Shown one piece after another: positions 1 to 9,394 of a stretch of DNA of 64,000 nucleotides. The position numbers and the translations under genes are program-made. Each line of letters opens with the position of its first letter. Within the stretch, counting starts at the first letter, position 1. The notes under the pieces were generated by a model. That model ran no database searches. It saw only the letters and a program-made list of their open reading frames with translations, and was not told where the DNA came from. Origin of the DNA: Fischerella sp. JS2 (GTDB lineage Bacteria > Cyanobacteriota > Cyanobacteriia > Cyanobacteriales > Nostocaceae); assembly GCF_032393985.1 (NCBI RefSeq), contig NZ_CP135918.1, positions 806,001 through 870,000 on the forward strand, in the 5' to 3' direction.

Positions 1-848
1 AGTCGAGTTTCTTGTTTCTGAAGGTACTGCAAAAAGATTTAGGTTCTTGGAGTCCTTGGGGACGCTTTATCCGCCAGCGAGAGCAAGTGGACAAACTAAT
101 CTATGCCGAAATTCAAGAACGCCGTCAGCAATCCCACTCATCTGGTGAAGATATCTTGAGTTTAATGATGTCGGCGCGTGATGCATCTGGACAAACAATG
201 ACAGATCAACAATTGCGCGACGAATTAATGACATTACTCTTGGCAGGTCATGAAACTACCGCTTCTGCTTTAGCATGGGCTTTATATTGGATTCATAAGC
301 AACCGACAGTCAAGGAAAAACTTTTACAAGAACTGGCAAGCATTGGTGATCATCCAGATCCTAGCGAGATTGTTAAGTTACCCTATCTCACGGCAGTTTG
401 CCAAGAAACACTGCGTATATACCCCATTGGTCTGTTTACTTTTACTCGCATTTTAAAATCACCATTGCAGCTAATGGGTTACAACTTTGAGCCGGGTACG
501 TATTTCGCACCTTGTATTTATTTAGCCCATCACCGTGAGGATATCTATCCACAACCAAAGCAGTTTCAACCAGAACGCTTTTTAGAGAGACAATTTTCAC
601 CCTACGAATTTTTACCTTTTGGTGGTGGTAGCCGTCGCTGTATAGGTATGGCTTTTGCACTGTTTGAAATGAAACTTGTCTTGGCAAATATTTTGTCACA
701 CTGGCAACTAGATTTGGTAAATCATCGTCCTATACGTCCTGTCCGTCGTGGCGTTGCTACTACACCTACTGGTGGTGTGCCGATGATAGTGATAGACAAA
801 AACTCGCTCGCTAGTAAACAGCTTCAATCAGTTACCAGTGAACAGTGA
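1..848 (+). CDS. Cytochrome P450, C-terminal part (5' end outside window)
   Basis: Haem-thiolate monooxygenase. The reading frame is open to the left edge, so the gene starts upstream of base 1; about 280 residues are visible. They include the I-helix oxygen-binding motif AGHETTA, the K-helix ExxR as QETLR, and the haem-binding loop FGGGSRRCIG with the Cys thiolate ligand. The N-terminal half is missing, so no membrane anchor or substrate clue is available. Cyanobacterial P450s of the CYP110 type have this general layout, but the subfamily is a guess. It is convergent with the minus-strand polysaccharide island that begins 56 bp downstream and is probably not part of it. A hairpin overlaps the stop codon. 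Confidence 0.93.
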   Translation, partial: SSFLFLKVLQKDLGSWSPWGRFIRQREQVDKLIYAEIQERRQQSHSSGEDILSLMMSARDASGQTMTDQQLRDELMTLLLAGHETTASALAWALYWIHKQPTVKEKLLQELASIGDHPDPSEIVKLPYLTAVCQETLRIYPIGLFTFTRILKSPLQLMGYNFEPGTYFAPCIYLAHHREDIYPQPKQFQPERFLERQFSPYEFLPFGGGSRRCIGMAFALFEMKLVLANILSHWQLDLVNHRPIRPVRRGVATTPTGGVPMIVIDKNSLASKQLQSVTSEQ

Positions 849-868
849 TCAGTAATTGATCACTTTTG
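844..868 (+). terminator. Hairpin plus T run ending the P450 gene
   Basis: Arms AGTGATCA (844-851) and TGATCACT (857-864) enclose a 5-nt loop and are followed by TTTT. The left arm overlaps the P450 stop codon (846-848). This looks like a compact intrinsic terminator and is followed by short TAACTG-type repeats. Confidence 0.55.
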
Positions 869-903
869 ACTGATAACTGATAACTGTTAACTGTTAAAGC
901 CGA

Positions 904-2331
904 TTAGTTTACCCCAGGATTGCGTTGGTTTACATAATACTTGTGTCCTGCCAAGACAATAGCTAAAAATCCCCAAAGCATCATACCAGAAACTCCGAGC
1001 ATTGCACTACCAAGTGGGAGACTCGCAAAACCAGCAAGAGCAATGGCACGCGCAGCAGCCATAAAAGGATCAAAACTTGGTTCTGTAAATTGGAATACCT
1101 GAAACAACAGCAAAATTAATCCACCCAAATAAAAAATAGCGCCAAACCAACCCAGCGTAAAAAACATATCTAAAATACCGCTATCAATCACAATTGGTTC
1201 TAAGACGCCTTTTTCATTCACAACGAAAGTATTGCCGATGCCATTCCCCAAGATATTAGTCATTGCTTTGGTTAATCCGTCTCGATAAATCCCTTGCCTC
1301 ACCTGAGCGCTGTTATCATCTTCGAGATTACTAAGAGTTTCTAAGCGGGTGGCAATTGCTTCAGAGAATGGTTCCATAGTAGTCAACGGCACAACGCAGA
1401 TAGCCATAACCAAAACAGTTACCATCAGACGCATTTGAATTTTTGGTTTGAGTGAAGACAGCAGGGATAATACTCCTACTACCCAGCATCCCCACAAAGT
1501 CCGCACCATTGTCAGCAAAAACGCCAAGTAACCTGCTGCTGCGGCTGGAATACGTATAAATTCAGTGCTAGTAAATAGCAACAGCAAGCCAGTCATCATC
1601 ATACTGGCAAAAGGTCCTGGCGACGCCATCGTACTCCAAACACGAATTTTAAAAGGTTCAGGATCTCCAAAACTTTTGAGTTTTGTGCTTTCTAACCAAA
1701 ACTTATCCCACTCTGGAGCAGTCATGAACTGGAAAACGCCGTAAATCCCTGTCACCAAAACTCCCCAGAGAAATATACGGATCATGCTTTGACGGTACTG
1801 GGGATATTCTCGCCACTTGATAAATATAAAGAAAGCAAAACTCAGTGGGGTTAACCAATCTAACATACCCCTAGCTGCGGTGAAGGGTGTAGTTTTCACA
1901 AATCCGATTAAGAAGCCATAAAATACACCCAAAAACGCTAGTACAAAGGGCATTCCACCTTTACGAGAAGATTGGGGAAGATTTTTTAAGGCGGTATGTA
2001 AGGTAAGGAGGGTTACTAAATATTGTGATACTAATAAAAAGCGACTAGCATCAAAACCACTGCGGTAATCTATAAGGCGACTAATAAAGGGTGTAAGAAA
2101 CCACATCCACCAAACCAAGCCAATATAAAGCAAGGGATACCGCAGATACAGGAAAATCCCTACACCTAAAGTACCCACAACATAAATTGGGCGAGCAGCC
2201 GCACCAGCAGCAAAAGTAGATGCTACTACAACCAGCACTAGCCCTACAATTGCTAACCAACCTAGTAGTGGTTGTTGTTGCTGTGAGCTTGTTGTTGCGT
2301 AACTAGTCAAATTAGCCTGCCTGTAAGTCAC
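904..2331 (-). CDS. O-antigen polymerase/ligase-like membrane protein (Wzy-type)
   Basis: Polytopic membrane protein of about 475 residues with roughly ten hydrophobic segments and a long loop in the C-terminal half (around the segment LSNLEDDNSAQVR), the layout of Wzy/WaaL/ExoQ-type proteins. It presumably polymerises or ligates the exopolysaccharide repeat units at the plasma membrane. The frame is open further upstream to 2706, but that part overlaps the GT2 gene and is built from repeats. I place the start at GTG 2331 because GGAG lies 7 nt before it (2339-2342); TTG 2310 is the alternative. It is the last gene of the HEP-like island. In Anabaena the distal island gene (alr2841, from memory) also has a membrane polymerase-like product. 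Confidence 0.82.
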   Translation of the reverse strand: MTYRQANLTSYATTSSQQQQPLLGWLAIVGLVLVVVASTFAAGAAARPIYVVGTLGVGIFLYLRYPLLYIGLVWWMWFLTPFISRLIDYRSGFDASRFLLVSQYLVTLLTLHTALKNLPQSSRKGGMPFVLAFLGVFYGFLIGFVKTTPFTAARGMLDWLTPLSFAFFIFIKWREYPQYRQSMIRIFLWGVLVTGIYGVFQFMTAPEWDKFWLESTKLKSFGDPEPFKIRVWSTMASPGPFASMMMTGLLLLFTSTEFIRIPAAAAGYLAFLLTMVRTLWGCWVVGVLSLLSSLKPKIQMRLMVTVLVMAICVVPLTTMEPFSEAIATRLETLSNLEDDNSAQVRQGIYRDGLTKAMTNILGNGIGNTFVVNEKGVLEPIVIDSGILDMFFTLGWFGAIFYLGGLILLLFQVFQFTEPSFDPFMAAARAIALAGFASLPLGSAMLGVSGMMLWGFLAIVLAGHKYYVNQRNPGVN

Positions 2332-2380
2332 CGGGGTTCTCCAACATAATAGACTTCTTACAGAAGTCGGTAAAGGGGGA

Positions 2381-2450
2381 AGGGTGAAGTATGAAGTATG
2401 TAGACGCGCCTTCTTCGGCTTCTCGTAGAGTAGGGTGAAGTATGAAGTAT
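2381..2450. repeat. 19-bp direct repeats flanking a short palindromic insert
   Basis: AGGGTGAAGTATGAAGTAT occurs at 2381-2399 and again at 2432-2450. The 32 bp between them starts GTAGACGCGCC, the same beginning as dispersed elements near 36124, 37882 and 59609. This looks like a small mobile palindromic element with duplicated flanks. Confidence 0.6.
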
Positions 2451-2463
2451 TAGTATTTATCCT

Positions 2464-2519
2464 TCTGCCATCTGCCCTCTGCCATCTGCCATCTGCCATC
2501 TGCCCTCTGCCTTCTGCCT
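2464..2519. repeat. Heptad STRR array (TCTGCCN x8)
   Basis: Eight consecutive heptamers TCTGCCA/C/T run without interruption and end exactly at the stop codon of the GT2 gene (2520-2522). Such short tandemly repeated repetitive sequences are typical of Nostocales genomes. Confidence 0.9.
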
Positions 2520-3488
2520 TCATGAAGCTTGCTGGGCTTTCGCTGATGATGTGAAGCTTTGACGAGAAAGCCAAGTTTGCCAAGCTTGTGTGCGTCCTTG
2601 CATAGATGCCAGCCATTTTTGCCATGCTAAGGTTTTTTCCTGGGGCAAAAATCGCAATAACTGTAGCAAACCAAAAGCCGTACGTGTACCAACAACTGTA
2701 GCCCAAAGTATGAATATCACTAGCCTCAAAGGTGGTAAGTATTCCAGTAGGGCTAGGGTTTCATTGTGTACAGCGTTTTTCCAGGCAAGGTGATTAAAGT
2801 TATTACGTTGGTCTTCATCAAAGCGCCGGGCTGGGTAGTGATCCACAGCTATCAGGGGATCATAAATGAGTTTCCAGCCTTGACTCCGCAATGCTAGGCT
2901 AAATGCCAATTCAAAGTGTACCTGCGCTCCTGTACCAAGCATACGTTCATCAAAGCGTAGCCCGGCGATCGCACTACGACGATACGCCATATTCACACCT
3001 TTGAGTACGTCTACTTCTCGCGCTGCACCGATACCTTTGTGGTGGTTGCCTATTACACGTCCATACCACTGTAATTTTCCTACTACTTCTGACTCACCTT
3101 TATAGATGAGTTCATTACCCACGTACACCAAATCCCGACCACCGACACCACCGATGTGAGTATCAGACAAAAAGTGGGCTTCTATGCGTGCCAACCAATC
3201 TGGATGGGGTGAAGCATCGTCATCGGTGATGGCGATCATATCTCCCCTGGCTGCATCTAAACCTACATTCATTGCGGCAACTACACCAGGGACTTTTACT
3301 GTCGCTGCTTCTAAGCTGAAGGCTTGGGGATGATAATCTTGGAGAAAAGACCAAGTATCAGTATCTGTGTCACGCACCACTACCACAACTTGTTCGGGTT
3401 GACGAGTTTGTTGCTCTAGTGCTTCCAGACACCGCGCCAAATCCTGGGGACGACGGTAGGTAGGAATCATGACGCTGATTATCATCAT
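2520..3488 (-). CDS. Family 2 glycosyltransferase
   Basis: GT-A fold glycosyltransferase of 322 residues that would transfer a nucleotide-activated sugar to the growing exopolysaccharide on the cytoplasmic face. It opens with the GT2 signature SVMIPTYRRP. It carries the metal-binding acidic motif ITDDDA and a donor-site region GVNMAYRRSA. A hydrophobic segment near residues 250-280 (PLRLVIFILWATVVG) suggests membrane association. Its ATG overlaps the upstream gene's stop by 4 nt (ATGA, 3485-3488), which indicates translational coupling. The coding end abuts a heptad repeat array. Substrate unknown. Confidence 0.9.
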   Translation of the reverse strand: MMIISVMIPTYRRPQDLARCLEALEQQTRQPEQVVVVVRDTDTDTWSFLQDYHPQAFSLEAATVKVPGVVAAMNVGLDAARGDMIAITDDDASPHPDWLARIEAHFLSDTHIGGVGGRDLVYVGNELIYKGESEVVGKLQWYGRVIGNHHKGIGAAREVDVLKGVNMAYRRSAIAGLRFDERMLGTGAQVHFELAFSLALRSQGWKLIYDPLIAVDHYPARRFDEDQRNNFNHLAWKNAVHNETLALLEYLPPLRLVIFILWATVVGTRTAFGLLQLLRFLPQEKTLAWQKWLASMQGRTQAWQTWLSRQSFTSSAKAQQAS

Positions 3489-4519
3489 GGGCTGACACCT
3501 GCGCTAACTTTTGAAGAACTTTTGAGCCAACTTAACCAGCCTTTAACCATACCTTTTAATTTTAATTCCATGTGATGTTGCCAATCAAACATCGGACCAA
3601 GACCAAAGGAGCAAGCAAAAATACGCAACCGCAATGCCGGCGAATCACCCAATTCTTTTAATAAAGCAATTAGTTCTGCTCTTTCTGCGGTTGTGAAAAT
3701 CGGAGAAAAACAAGCAGCAGCATGAATCAATGCCATCTTTTGCCGACATTTATCAATAACTTTGGTATCCCAACCTCTTCTTTGAAAGGCAGGCATGAAG
3801 CTTTTTTTGTAAATCCAAACATAAGCTTGCAGTTGATCACCTTTGCGCTTGGGACGTATTTTTTGGGTATCTGTCCAAACGCGGTACTCAGCTAAGATAT
3901 CATCCGAGTAGACATTGCCATATCCAGCATCGGACATTCTCACTGCTAAATCATAGTCTTCGCTGTACTTAAGGCTGCCATCGCCATAAAACCCAACTTC
4001 TCGCAAAGCTTGAGCTTTAAATATAAAAATGCTAGAAGCAGTCCGCAGTCCCGAAACTGATGCTTGTAGTGCATCATCTGCACTTTGAAACTCATGCTTT
4101 CTTACGACTCTACGGATGGCTCGTTTTTGGCCCCGTTCGTCAATTTCCTGAGTGGCGACATGACCCCAGCCAGCCTCTGGATATTTTTGCATGAGAGTTA
4201 CTAAAGTCTCTACATAACGAGGTGCGATCGCATCATCTGAATCAAGGCGGATCACATAATCGGTTTTGGGCTGACTCAAAACCCAATTACAGTTAGGGGT
4301 CATTCCCAGATTTTCAGAATGACGATAATATCGAATTTGAGGAAATTGCTGACATAACTGTGCCATTACCTCTGGTGTATTGTCAGTACTGGCGTTATCA
4401 GCAACCCAGACTTCTACATTTGGATAAGTTTGAGCTACGGCAGTACCTACAGACTCTAGCAGATATTGAGCTTGGTTATAGGTAGGGATACAAATAGCAA
4501 CTGATGGTAATTCTGGCAT
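3485..4519 (-). CDS. Family 2 glycosyltransferase
   Basis: Glycosyltransferase of 344 residues with the GT2 N-terminus AICIPTYNQAQYLLESV, the nucleotide-binding ADNASTD motif and the metal-binding RLDSDD. Length and domain layout are typical for a single-domain GT2 with a C-terminal helical extension. It is translationally coupled to the next GT2 gene through an ATGA overlap. It lies in the distal half of the HEP-like island, where several GT2 genes follow one another, each presumably adding one residue of the repeat unit. Acceptor and donor cannot be read from sequence. Confidence 0.9.
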   Translation of the reverse strand: MPELPSVAICIPTYNQAQYLLESVGTAVAQTYPNVEVWVADNASTDNTPEVMAQLCQQFPQIRYYRHSENLGMTPNCNWVLSQPKTDYVIRLDSDDAIAPRYVETLVTLMQKYPEAGWGHVATQEIDERGQKRAIRRVVRKHEFQSADDALQASVSGLRTASSIFIFKAQALREVGFYGDGSLKYSEDYDLAVRMSDAGYGNVYSDDILAEYRVWTDTQKIRPKRKGDQLQAYVWIYKKSFMPAFQRRGWDTKVIDKCRQKMALIHAAACFSPIFTTAERAELIALLKELGDSPALRLRIFACSFGLGPMFDWQHHMELKLKGMVKGWLSWLKSSSKVSAGVSP

Positions 4520-4846
4520 AGGAATATATTTTAAAAAGTAAAAGTGTATAAGCTAAAAGTAAAGAGGGTGAAAGTAACTCAATTACCCTCTAATACTATT
4601 TCTTTATTGAAGATGCACTTAATATTTATAAAGAACTGCCGAGAGCGCCAAGAACGCAAACGAAGACAGAGTTATCCATGAAGTGCAAGTTTATAGAGGA
4701 TTGGTATTACCAATTAAAAATCAACTGTTAAATCCTTCGTTTTTTGTACCTTTTGTGGTTCATTAATATAGATATCTTGTTGTTAGAAATATATCAAGTC
4801 AATATTCATGTTCAACAGTGCTATTTCCTACTACTTTTTTTGATCT
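4520..4846. other. Intergenic spacer, no gene seen
   Basis: 327 bp between two glycosyltransferase genes on the same strand. It contains AAAAGTAAA-type short repeats near 4530-4575 and one fragment (4636-4660) of the dispersed family resembling GCCAAGAACGCAAACG that recurs near 36085, 47500 and 61865. No convincing terminator or ORF was found. Confidence 0.6.
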
Positions 4847-6001
4847 TTAAATTGATTTAACTAACTCTTCAAATAAATCTACGTAACTCTTTGCCATCAA
4901 CTGCCAACTATGTTGTTCAGCAATAGTCCGGGCTGCCTTACCCATTTGACTCCGCAAGGTGCGATCGCTTGTTAAAGACGATAGTGCCTGTATTAAAGCT
5001 TCGGTATCATTAGGATCTGATAGCACAATGCCCGCTTCTGGCTGCACCAATTCTGCTGCACCTGTAGTCACGGCCGTAATCACAGGTAATCCACAAGCCA
5101 TAGCCTCAATCACTACTAATCCAAAAGGATCATAGCGGGAAGGAAAGACCAGAAAATCTACTGCTCTCATCAACTCCGGGACATCACGGCAAAGTCCCAG
5201 AAAATGCACTCGCTCATTTAACCCCAGAGATGCCGCCAGTTGCAAATAGGGGCTACCTTCAGTAATTCCCGCAACTGCCAAATGCAAATCTGGTACTTTG
5301 ACCAAGGCATGTAAGACCGTATCCAGATTTTTACGAGGAATTCTAATATCCCCAGCAAACAGCGCTAAAGGTACATTTTGGGGGAGGTTCCATTTTTGGC
5401 GATCGCTTACTCCGGGTGAAAACTCTTGCAGATCAACGCCATTGACGATTACTTGTAAGCGTTCTGGCGGTACACCAATTGTCAACAAATCCTTACCAAC
5501 TTTATCAGAGACTGCTACAACTACCTGTGCTTGCTGAAAAGCTAATTTTTCCCAACGTGCATTCATAGCTGTGTATAGCCATTGGTAAAAACCGTATATA
5601 ACTGAGCGTGGATTTAATATATTCTTCACAGACTTAGGCATAGTTCCCTTACTGGAGAATTTCAGCCAAGAACTATGTACAAAATGCACTGCATTTACAT
5701 CAGCCGGAAAGGTTGTAATTGCACCATTGGCTTTAATTAAATCAAACTCAGAACGATGTTGACGCAACCAGTTACCACTCCGCCAAGAGAAAATCATGTT
5801 GCGAAGAATTTCTGTCGGCCAGCCTTGAACTGAAACACAAATCCATCTCACTTGGCTATGCTGCTGTAACGATGATGCCACTTCACTGGCTACTAGAGTC
5901 ACATGATAACCCCGACGAATTGCCTCCCAGACGACTTCATAATTGACCCGACCTTGACCATTACCTTTAACAACATTGTGGGTAACAATGCAAAGTTTCA
6001 C
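4847..6001 (-). CDS. Family 4 glycosyltransferase
   Basis: GT-B fold glycosyltransferase of 384 residues. The N-terminal domain shows the Gly-rich GNGQGRVNYE acceptor-side loop. The C-terminal Glycos_transf_1 domain has LALFAGDIRIPRKN and the donor-binding EX7E region PFGLVVIEAMACGLPVI. The start is GTG at 6001, preceded by a GGAT/GAGGAT purine stretch. Likely adds an internal sugar of the envelope polysaccharide in the cytoplasm. A 115-bp inverted-repeat element separates it from the upstream GT2. Confidence 0.9.
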   Translation of the reverse strand: MKLCIVTHNVVKGNGQGRVNYEVVWEAIRRGYHVTLVASEVASSLQQHSQVRWICVSVQGWPTEILRNMIFSWRSGNWLRQHRSEFDLIKANGAITTFPADVNAVHFVHSSWLKFSSKGTMPKSVKNILNPRSVIYGFYQWLYTAMNARWEKLAFQQAQVVVAVSDKVGKDLLTIGVPPERLQVIVNGVDLQEFSPGVSDRQKWNLPQNVPLALFAGDIRIPRKNLDTVLHALVKVPDLHLAVAGITEGSPYLQLAASLGLNERVHFLGLCRDVPELMRAVDFLVFPSRYDPFGLVVIEAMACGLPVITAVTTGAAELVQPEAGIVLSDPNDTEALIQALSSLTSDRTLRSQMGKAARTIAEQHSWQLMAKSYVDLFEELVKSI

Positions 6002-6049
6002 GATGTTTAACTATCCTCTAAAAGTAAAAGGGAACGGGGAACGCTGACA

Positions 6050-6164
6050 AGTGTAGGTTTTTTATAAAAACCTTGGAAGCGGGACAAGAAGGACAAGGAA
6101 GAAAAAGCTTATAACTGCCCTCAAATAAGAGTTCTAGCTCACCCTTGTATGAAAAACCTACACT
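6050..6164. repeat. MITE-like element with 13-bp inverted repeats
   Basis: AGTGTAGGTTTTT at 6050-6062 is repeated as its exact complement AAAAACCTACACT at 6152-6164. The 89 bp inside carry no real gene. A frame through this region (6018-6206, minus) is encoded mostly by the element and I do not regard it as a gene. Confidence 0.6.
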
Positions 6165-6202
6165 GTGAGCTTCTTTGTGCCCTCTGCCTTCTTTAATAAT
6201 TT

Positions 6203-7087
6203 TCAAGTTTCAGATGGCAGTAATAATCTTTGGATATGAGAACGACGCACAATTTCTGGCCAAGCATGGATAGCTTTGTGTTCTAACAAGTATTTTGACA
6301 TTTGTAAAAAGTATATGAACACAAATGCTATTAATTTCAAAGGATTGGGGAACAAATCTTTATAGCGTTTGATGCCAATATAAAGTCGAGCTGCTTCGAC
6401 ATGTAAATCATAATTGTTAATTCCACCAATACCAGTAGCAATTGTACCCGTTGCTAAAACGCTTTCTACTGGATTAATATCTGCCTGTAATTCTGGGCAA
6501 TATAAAATCTTGTAACCACGCTTAATTGCTCGCAAAGCGAGTTCAGCATCTTCGTAACCAAAAAATATATTTTCATCCCACTGTTCTTGGGTAAAAAATT
6601 GTTTGGGGAATAAAGTCGCGTGAATAACTACAGTTTGAGGAGTATCATGAGTGGGTAAAAAATGCCCTTGGAATGTGAGTCTAGCTGGAAAAAATTGGAC
6701 GGAGTCGTTTTTGCTAGTACCTGTTAAAATAGTTGAATTTTTCTCTTGTGTTGACATTTGCAAATATTTTGCGATCGCCAAACTAAAAAAGTCTGGCTGT
6801 ACCAAAATATCATCATCAACAAAAGCAACAAAGTCAGTTTCCGATTCTGGGATGGCATTAACTGCATTGTTGCGGTTGGCACAGACACCACGACGAGGCC
6901 CTTGGATATAAATTGTGCCTGGATATTTCTGCACAACTTGGTAATTTGCCTGTTGTACTTCAGGGTCGGTAGAGTCGTCAGAAACAACTACCATATGGGG
7001 TTTGATTTGAGAATTCCACAGTGCTTGTAGGCAAATATCTAATGATTCTGTACGATTTCTAGTTGTGACGCAAGCGGAAACTCGCAT
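6203..7087 (-). CDS. Family 2 glycosyltransferase
   Basis: GT2 protein of 294 residues starting MRVSACVTTRNR, with the nucleotide-binding VVSDDSTD and metal-binding FVDDDI motifs and an acceptor-side GYEDAELALRA, the (E/D)ED-like catalytic base region of GT2 enzymes. A hydrophobic segment (LIAFVFIYFL) near residue 255 may attach it to the membrane. GAGGT lies about 10 nt before the ATG, supporting this start. Part of the HEP-like gene series; the sugar specificity is unknown. Confidence 0.9.
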   Translation of the reverse strand: MRVSACVTTRNRTESLDICLQALWNSQIKPHMVVVSDDSTDPEVQQANYQVVQKYPGTIYIQGPRRGVCANRNNAVNAIPESETDFVAFVDDDILVQPDFFSLAIAKYLQMSTQEKNSTILTGTSKNDSVQFFPARLTFQGHFLPTHDTPQTVVIHATLFPKQFFTQEQWDENIFFGYEDAELALRAIKRGYKILYCPELQADINPVESVLATGTIATGIGGINNYDLHVEAARLYIGIKRYKDLFPNPLKLIAFVFIYFLQMSKYLLEHKAIHAWPEIVRRSHIQRLLLPSET

Positions 7088-7164
7088 TTATTTTTACCTC
7101 TATATATTAATAAATAACTACATGTTTTAGATATTCAAATAGCCAGAAATATTTCCGTATTTTT

Positions 7165-8139
7165 TTAAAACTTAGCGGCTATTTTCGGAGGAGTAAAACT
7201 CAGCATCAATGCAGCTATAGTCCGTAAATTCAACTGTTGACGTAAGGAACGCCAAAGATATGGACGTGCTTGTTTAGTTTGTTCAGCTCGCAATAAGCCA
7301 ATTCCTAAGCTTGTACTGACTTTTACCCATTGCTGTTGAAAATAGATTTTAAACTCTTGGAGATTTTCATCTTGCATAAATATCTCCAAGCAAAATATAT
7401 CTGCCTGAGATTTACGGATTTTCGCTTGGTAATTGCGTTTACCGCTTTGCATTGTTTCTGTTTGATCATGCCTGCGGTATCTGGTTAATTTTTGAGGACA
7501 ATAGTAGGCTCCCATGCCTGTACGGCAACACAAATAAGTTAAATAAACATCCCATGATCCACCTACTTCTGGAGGAATACTATCCCAATCTATGGTATCT
7601 TTACGAATAACAGCAGCCATTGCTGAAGCTACTGCTTGATCTACTAAACCAAGTTTATAAAAAGGTTGGTAAATACCTTCAGATAACTCCGCCCGTTTAA
7701 ATAATTGCGAACAATGTTCTGTCAGTTCATAATCAATTGTGCCATCAGCATTAATTACATAATGGTCACAAAAAGCTAGGACTAAATTCGGATTTGCTTC
7801 TAATGGAGGAACAAGTTTTTCTAAAAAATCTTCTTCCCATAAATCGTCATCAAGCAAAGCCGCAACATATTTTCCCCGTGCCATTTTAAAAGCTTTAATG
7901 GTGTTAGGGAGCATACCTAAGTTAGTTTCATTGCGGGAGAAACGGATACGTGGGTCATTAAATGATTCCACAATTGCTTGGGGATTTTCCGGACTGCAAT
8001 TGTCAGAAACAATAATTTCAATATTTTGATAGGTTTGGCTGATAGCACTTTTGAGAGCTTGCTTTAAGTAATCTGGACGGTTGTAGGTCGGGGTAATAAT
8101 GCTTACTAAGGGAGTTTGTGATTGAGAATTGATATTCAT
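7165..8139 (-). CDS. Family 2 glycosyltransferase
   Basis: GT2 enzyme of 324 residues: N-terminal VSIITPTYNRPDYL, nucleotide-binding VSDNCS, and metal-binding ALLDDDLWE. The C-terminal 100 residues are helical and basic. Its neighbours on both sides are GT2 genes on the same strand with spacers of 77 and 280 bp. The role is inferred from context: a residue-specific transferase for the heterocyst-type polysaccharide. Confidence 0.9.
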   Translation of the reverse strand: MNINSQSQTPLVSIITPTYNRPDYLKQALKSAISQTYQNIEIIVSDNCSPENPQAIVESFNDPRIRFSRNETNLGMLPNTIKAFKMARGKYVAALLDDDLWEEDFLEKLVPPLEANPNLVLAFCDHYVINADGTIDYELTEHCSQLFKRAELSEGIYQPFYKLGLVDQAVASAMAAVIRKDTIDWDSIPPEVGGSWDVYLTYLCCRTGMGAYYCPQKLTRYRRHDQTETMQSGKRNYQAKIRKSQADIFCLEIFMQDENLQEFKIYFQQQWVKVSTSLGIGLLRAEQTKQARPYLWRSLRQQLNLRTIAALMLSFTPPKIAAKF

Positions 8140-8419
8140 AGTTTTAACTATGTATGCAATTAGGTATCAGGTGTGGTTTTTCGTAGTAACGAAAGTGTAC
8201 TTCTTAATAAGAATAAGCGAGAAGCTGATCGCACAACACGAAGGCATTGACTATAGGTGAGGGCTGCTTGAATTTGAGCAAAAATGTGAAGATTTACTGA
8301 AGGGTTTTTTGCGTGAGCAAACTACGAACTACTGGTGTCCCTGGGAAATATTGCTAAGTATGTTTAGTAAATAGTCTGATGGTAGTTTTACTGTGTTATT
8401 GATTAAGTATCTTTTACTA

Positions 8420-9394
8420 CTAAGTTGATATTTTTTCTAACTGGGAATGCGGTCGCATTATCAAGCCTATACTCTTGAGTAGAAATCGCAAAAGGAAATA
8501 TACTCGCTCTGTAGGAGTGTAGAAAGGATAGCGCATAATCATACTAGAAATAGCCAGCATTTCCCGTGCATTCCATTTGCCTTGCCAGTAATAAAGAGTA
8601 CGTCGGTAGTCAAGGTTCCGCATCAGGTTGACTCTAGCAGGATAATTTATACGCTCTAAAAAGGCATTTACCCCTTGGTTAGTAGTCTCCATTGCCGCTT
8701 GCCAACTAGCTTGCTCTTCACTAGTTAACACCGGATTTTGTTGGCTAGCGTGATAGTTTTTACCATGTAGGCGGTAACTACCCAAAACTTCTTTGAGGTA
8801 TTGAATTGTACCTAAAAAAGCAGTGCAATAAACGAGACAACCATCAGCCCACAACCGCCAAGTTTTTGTATCGATTGGCATTACTTTTGCTAAAGCATTG
8901 CGACGGTAAGCTAAGGCAGAAGTGGGAGGATAGTACCAAGCATTACCTGTATCTAGGATCAATTGTGCTAATTCTATATTGGGGACTCGACCTCTTGTAT
9001 AATTTGTATCTAGTAATTTGTCTTCAGCATCGATACTTTCCAATTGATGCATGACGCCAACTGTGTTTGAGTCTTGGAATGCCTCAACAATACGTTGTAA
9101 TTTATTGGGCTTCCAAACATCGTCGGCATCCAAAAAGGCAATGATCTCACCTCTTGCTGCTGCAAATCCTGTGTTAAATGCAGCACCTTGTCCTTGGTTT
9201 TCTTGAAAAATACCTTTCACCTGATGTGGCGATCGCTGTTCGTATTGGTTGATGACATCATGGCTATGATCTTTAGAACCGTCATCAACAACAATGATTT
9301 CAAAGTTTGTGTAAGTTTGTGCCAAAACCGATTCTATTGCCGCAGATAGGTAGCGAGCGTAGTTATAGTTAGAAATAATTACGGTAACTAACAT
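8420..9394 (-). CDS. Family 2 glycosyltransferase
   Basis: GT2 enzyme of 324 residues with VTVIISNYNYARYL at the N-terminus, nucleotide-binding VVDDGSKD and metal-binding AFLDADDVW, the canonical DXD-type site. The C-terminus ends with a hydrophobic amphipathic stretch (YFLLRFLLKSIGLI). It lies downstream of the methyltransferase gene, separated by a candidate terminator at 9541-9574, so it may have its own promoter in the 195-bp spacer. Substrate not determinable. Confidence 0.9.
   Translation of the reverse strand: MLVTVIISNYNYARYLSAAIESVLAQTYTNFEIIVVDDGSKDHSHDVINQYEQRSPHQVKGIFQENQGQGAAFNTGFAAARGEIIAFLDADDVWKPNKLQRIVEAFQDSNTVGVMHQLESIDAEDKLLDTNYTRGRVPNIELAQLILDTGNAWYYPPTSALAYRRNALAKVMPIDTKTWRLWADGCLVYCTAFLGTIQYLKEVLGSYRLHGKNYHASQQNPVLTSEEQASWQAAMETTNQGVNAFLERINYPARVNLMRNLDYRRTLYYWQGKWNAREMLAISSMIMRYPFYTPTERVYFLLRFLLKSIGLIMRPHSQLEKIST

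Noticed and set aside
2464-2519. CRISPR array
   Set aside because: The units are 7-bp tandem repeats without unique spacers, and no cas gene is near.
2332-2706. N-terminal extension of the polymerase-like frame
   Set aside because: It overlaps the GT2 gene and the heptad array, has repeat-derived composition, and a good GGAG-GTG start exists at 2331.
6018-6206. 62-residue minus-strand frame between GT4 and GT2
   Set aside because: Most of it is encoded by the inverted-repeat element at 6050-6164, and it has no recognisable domain.
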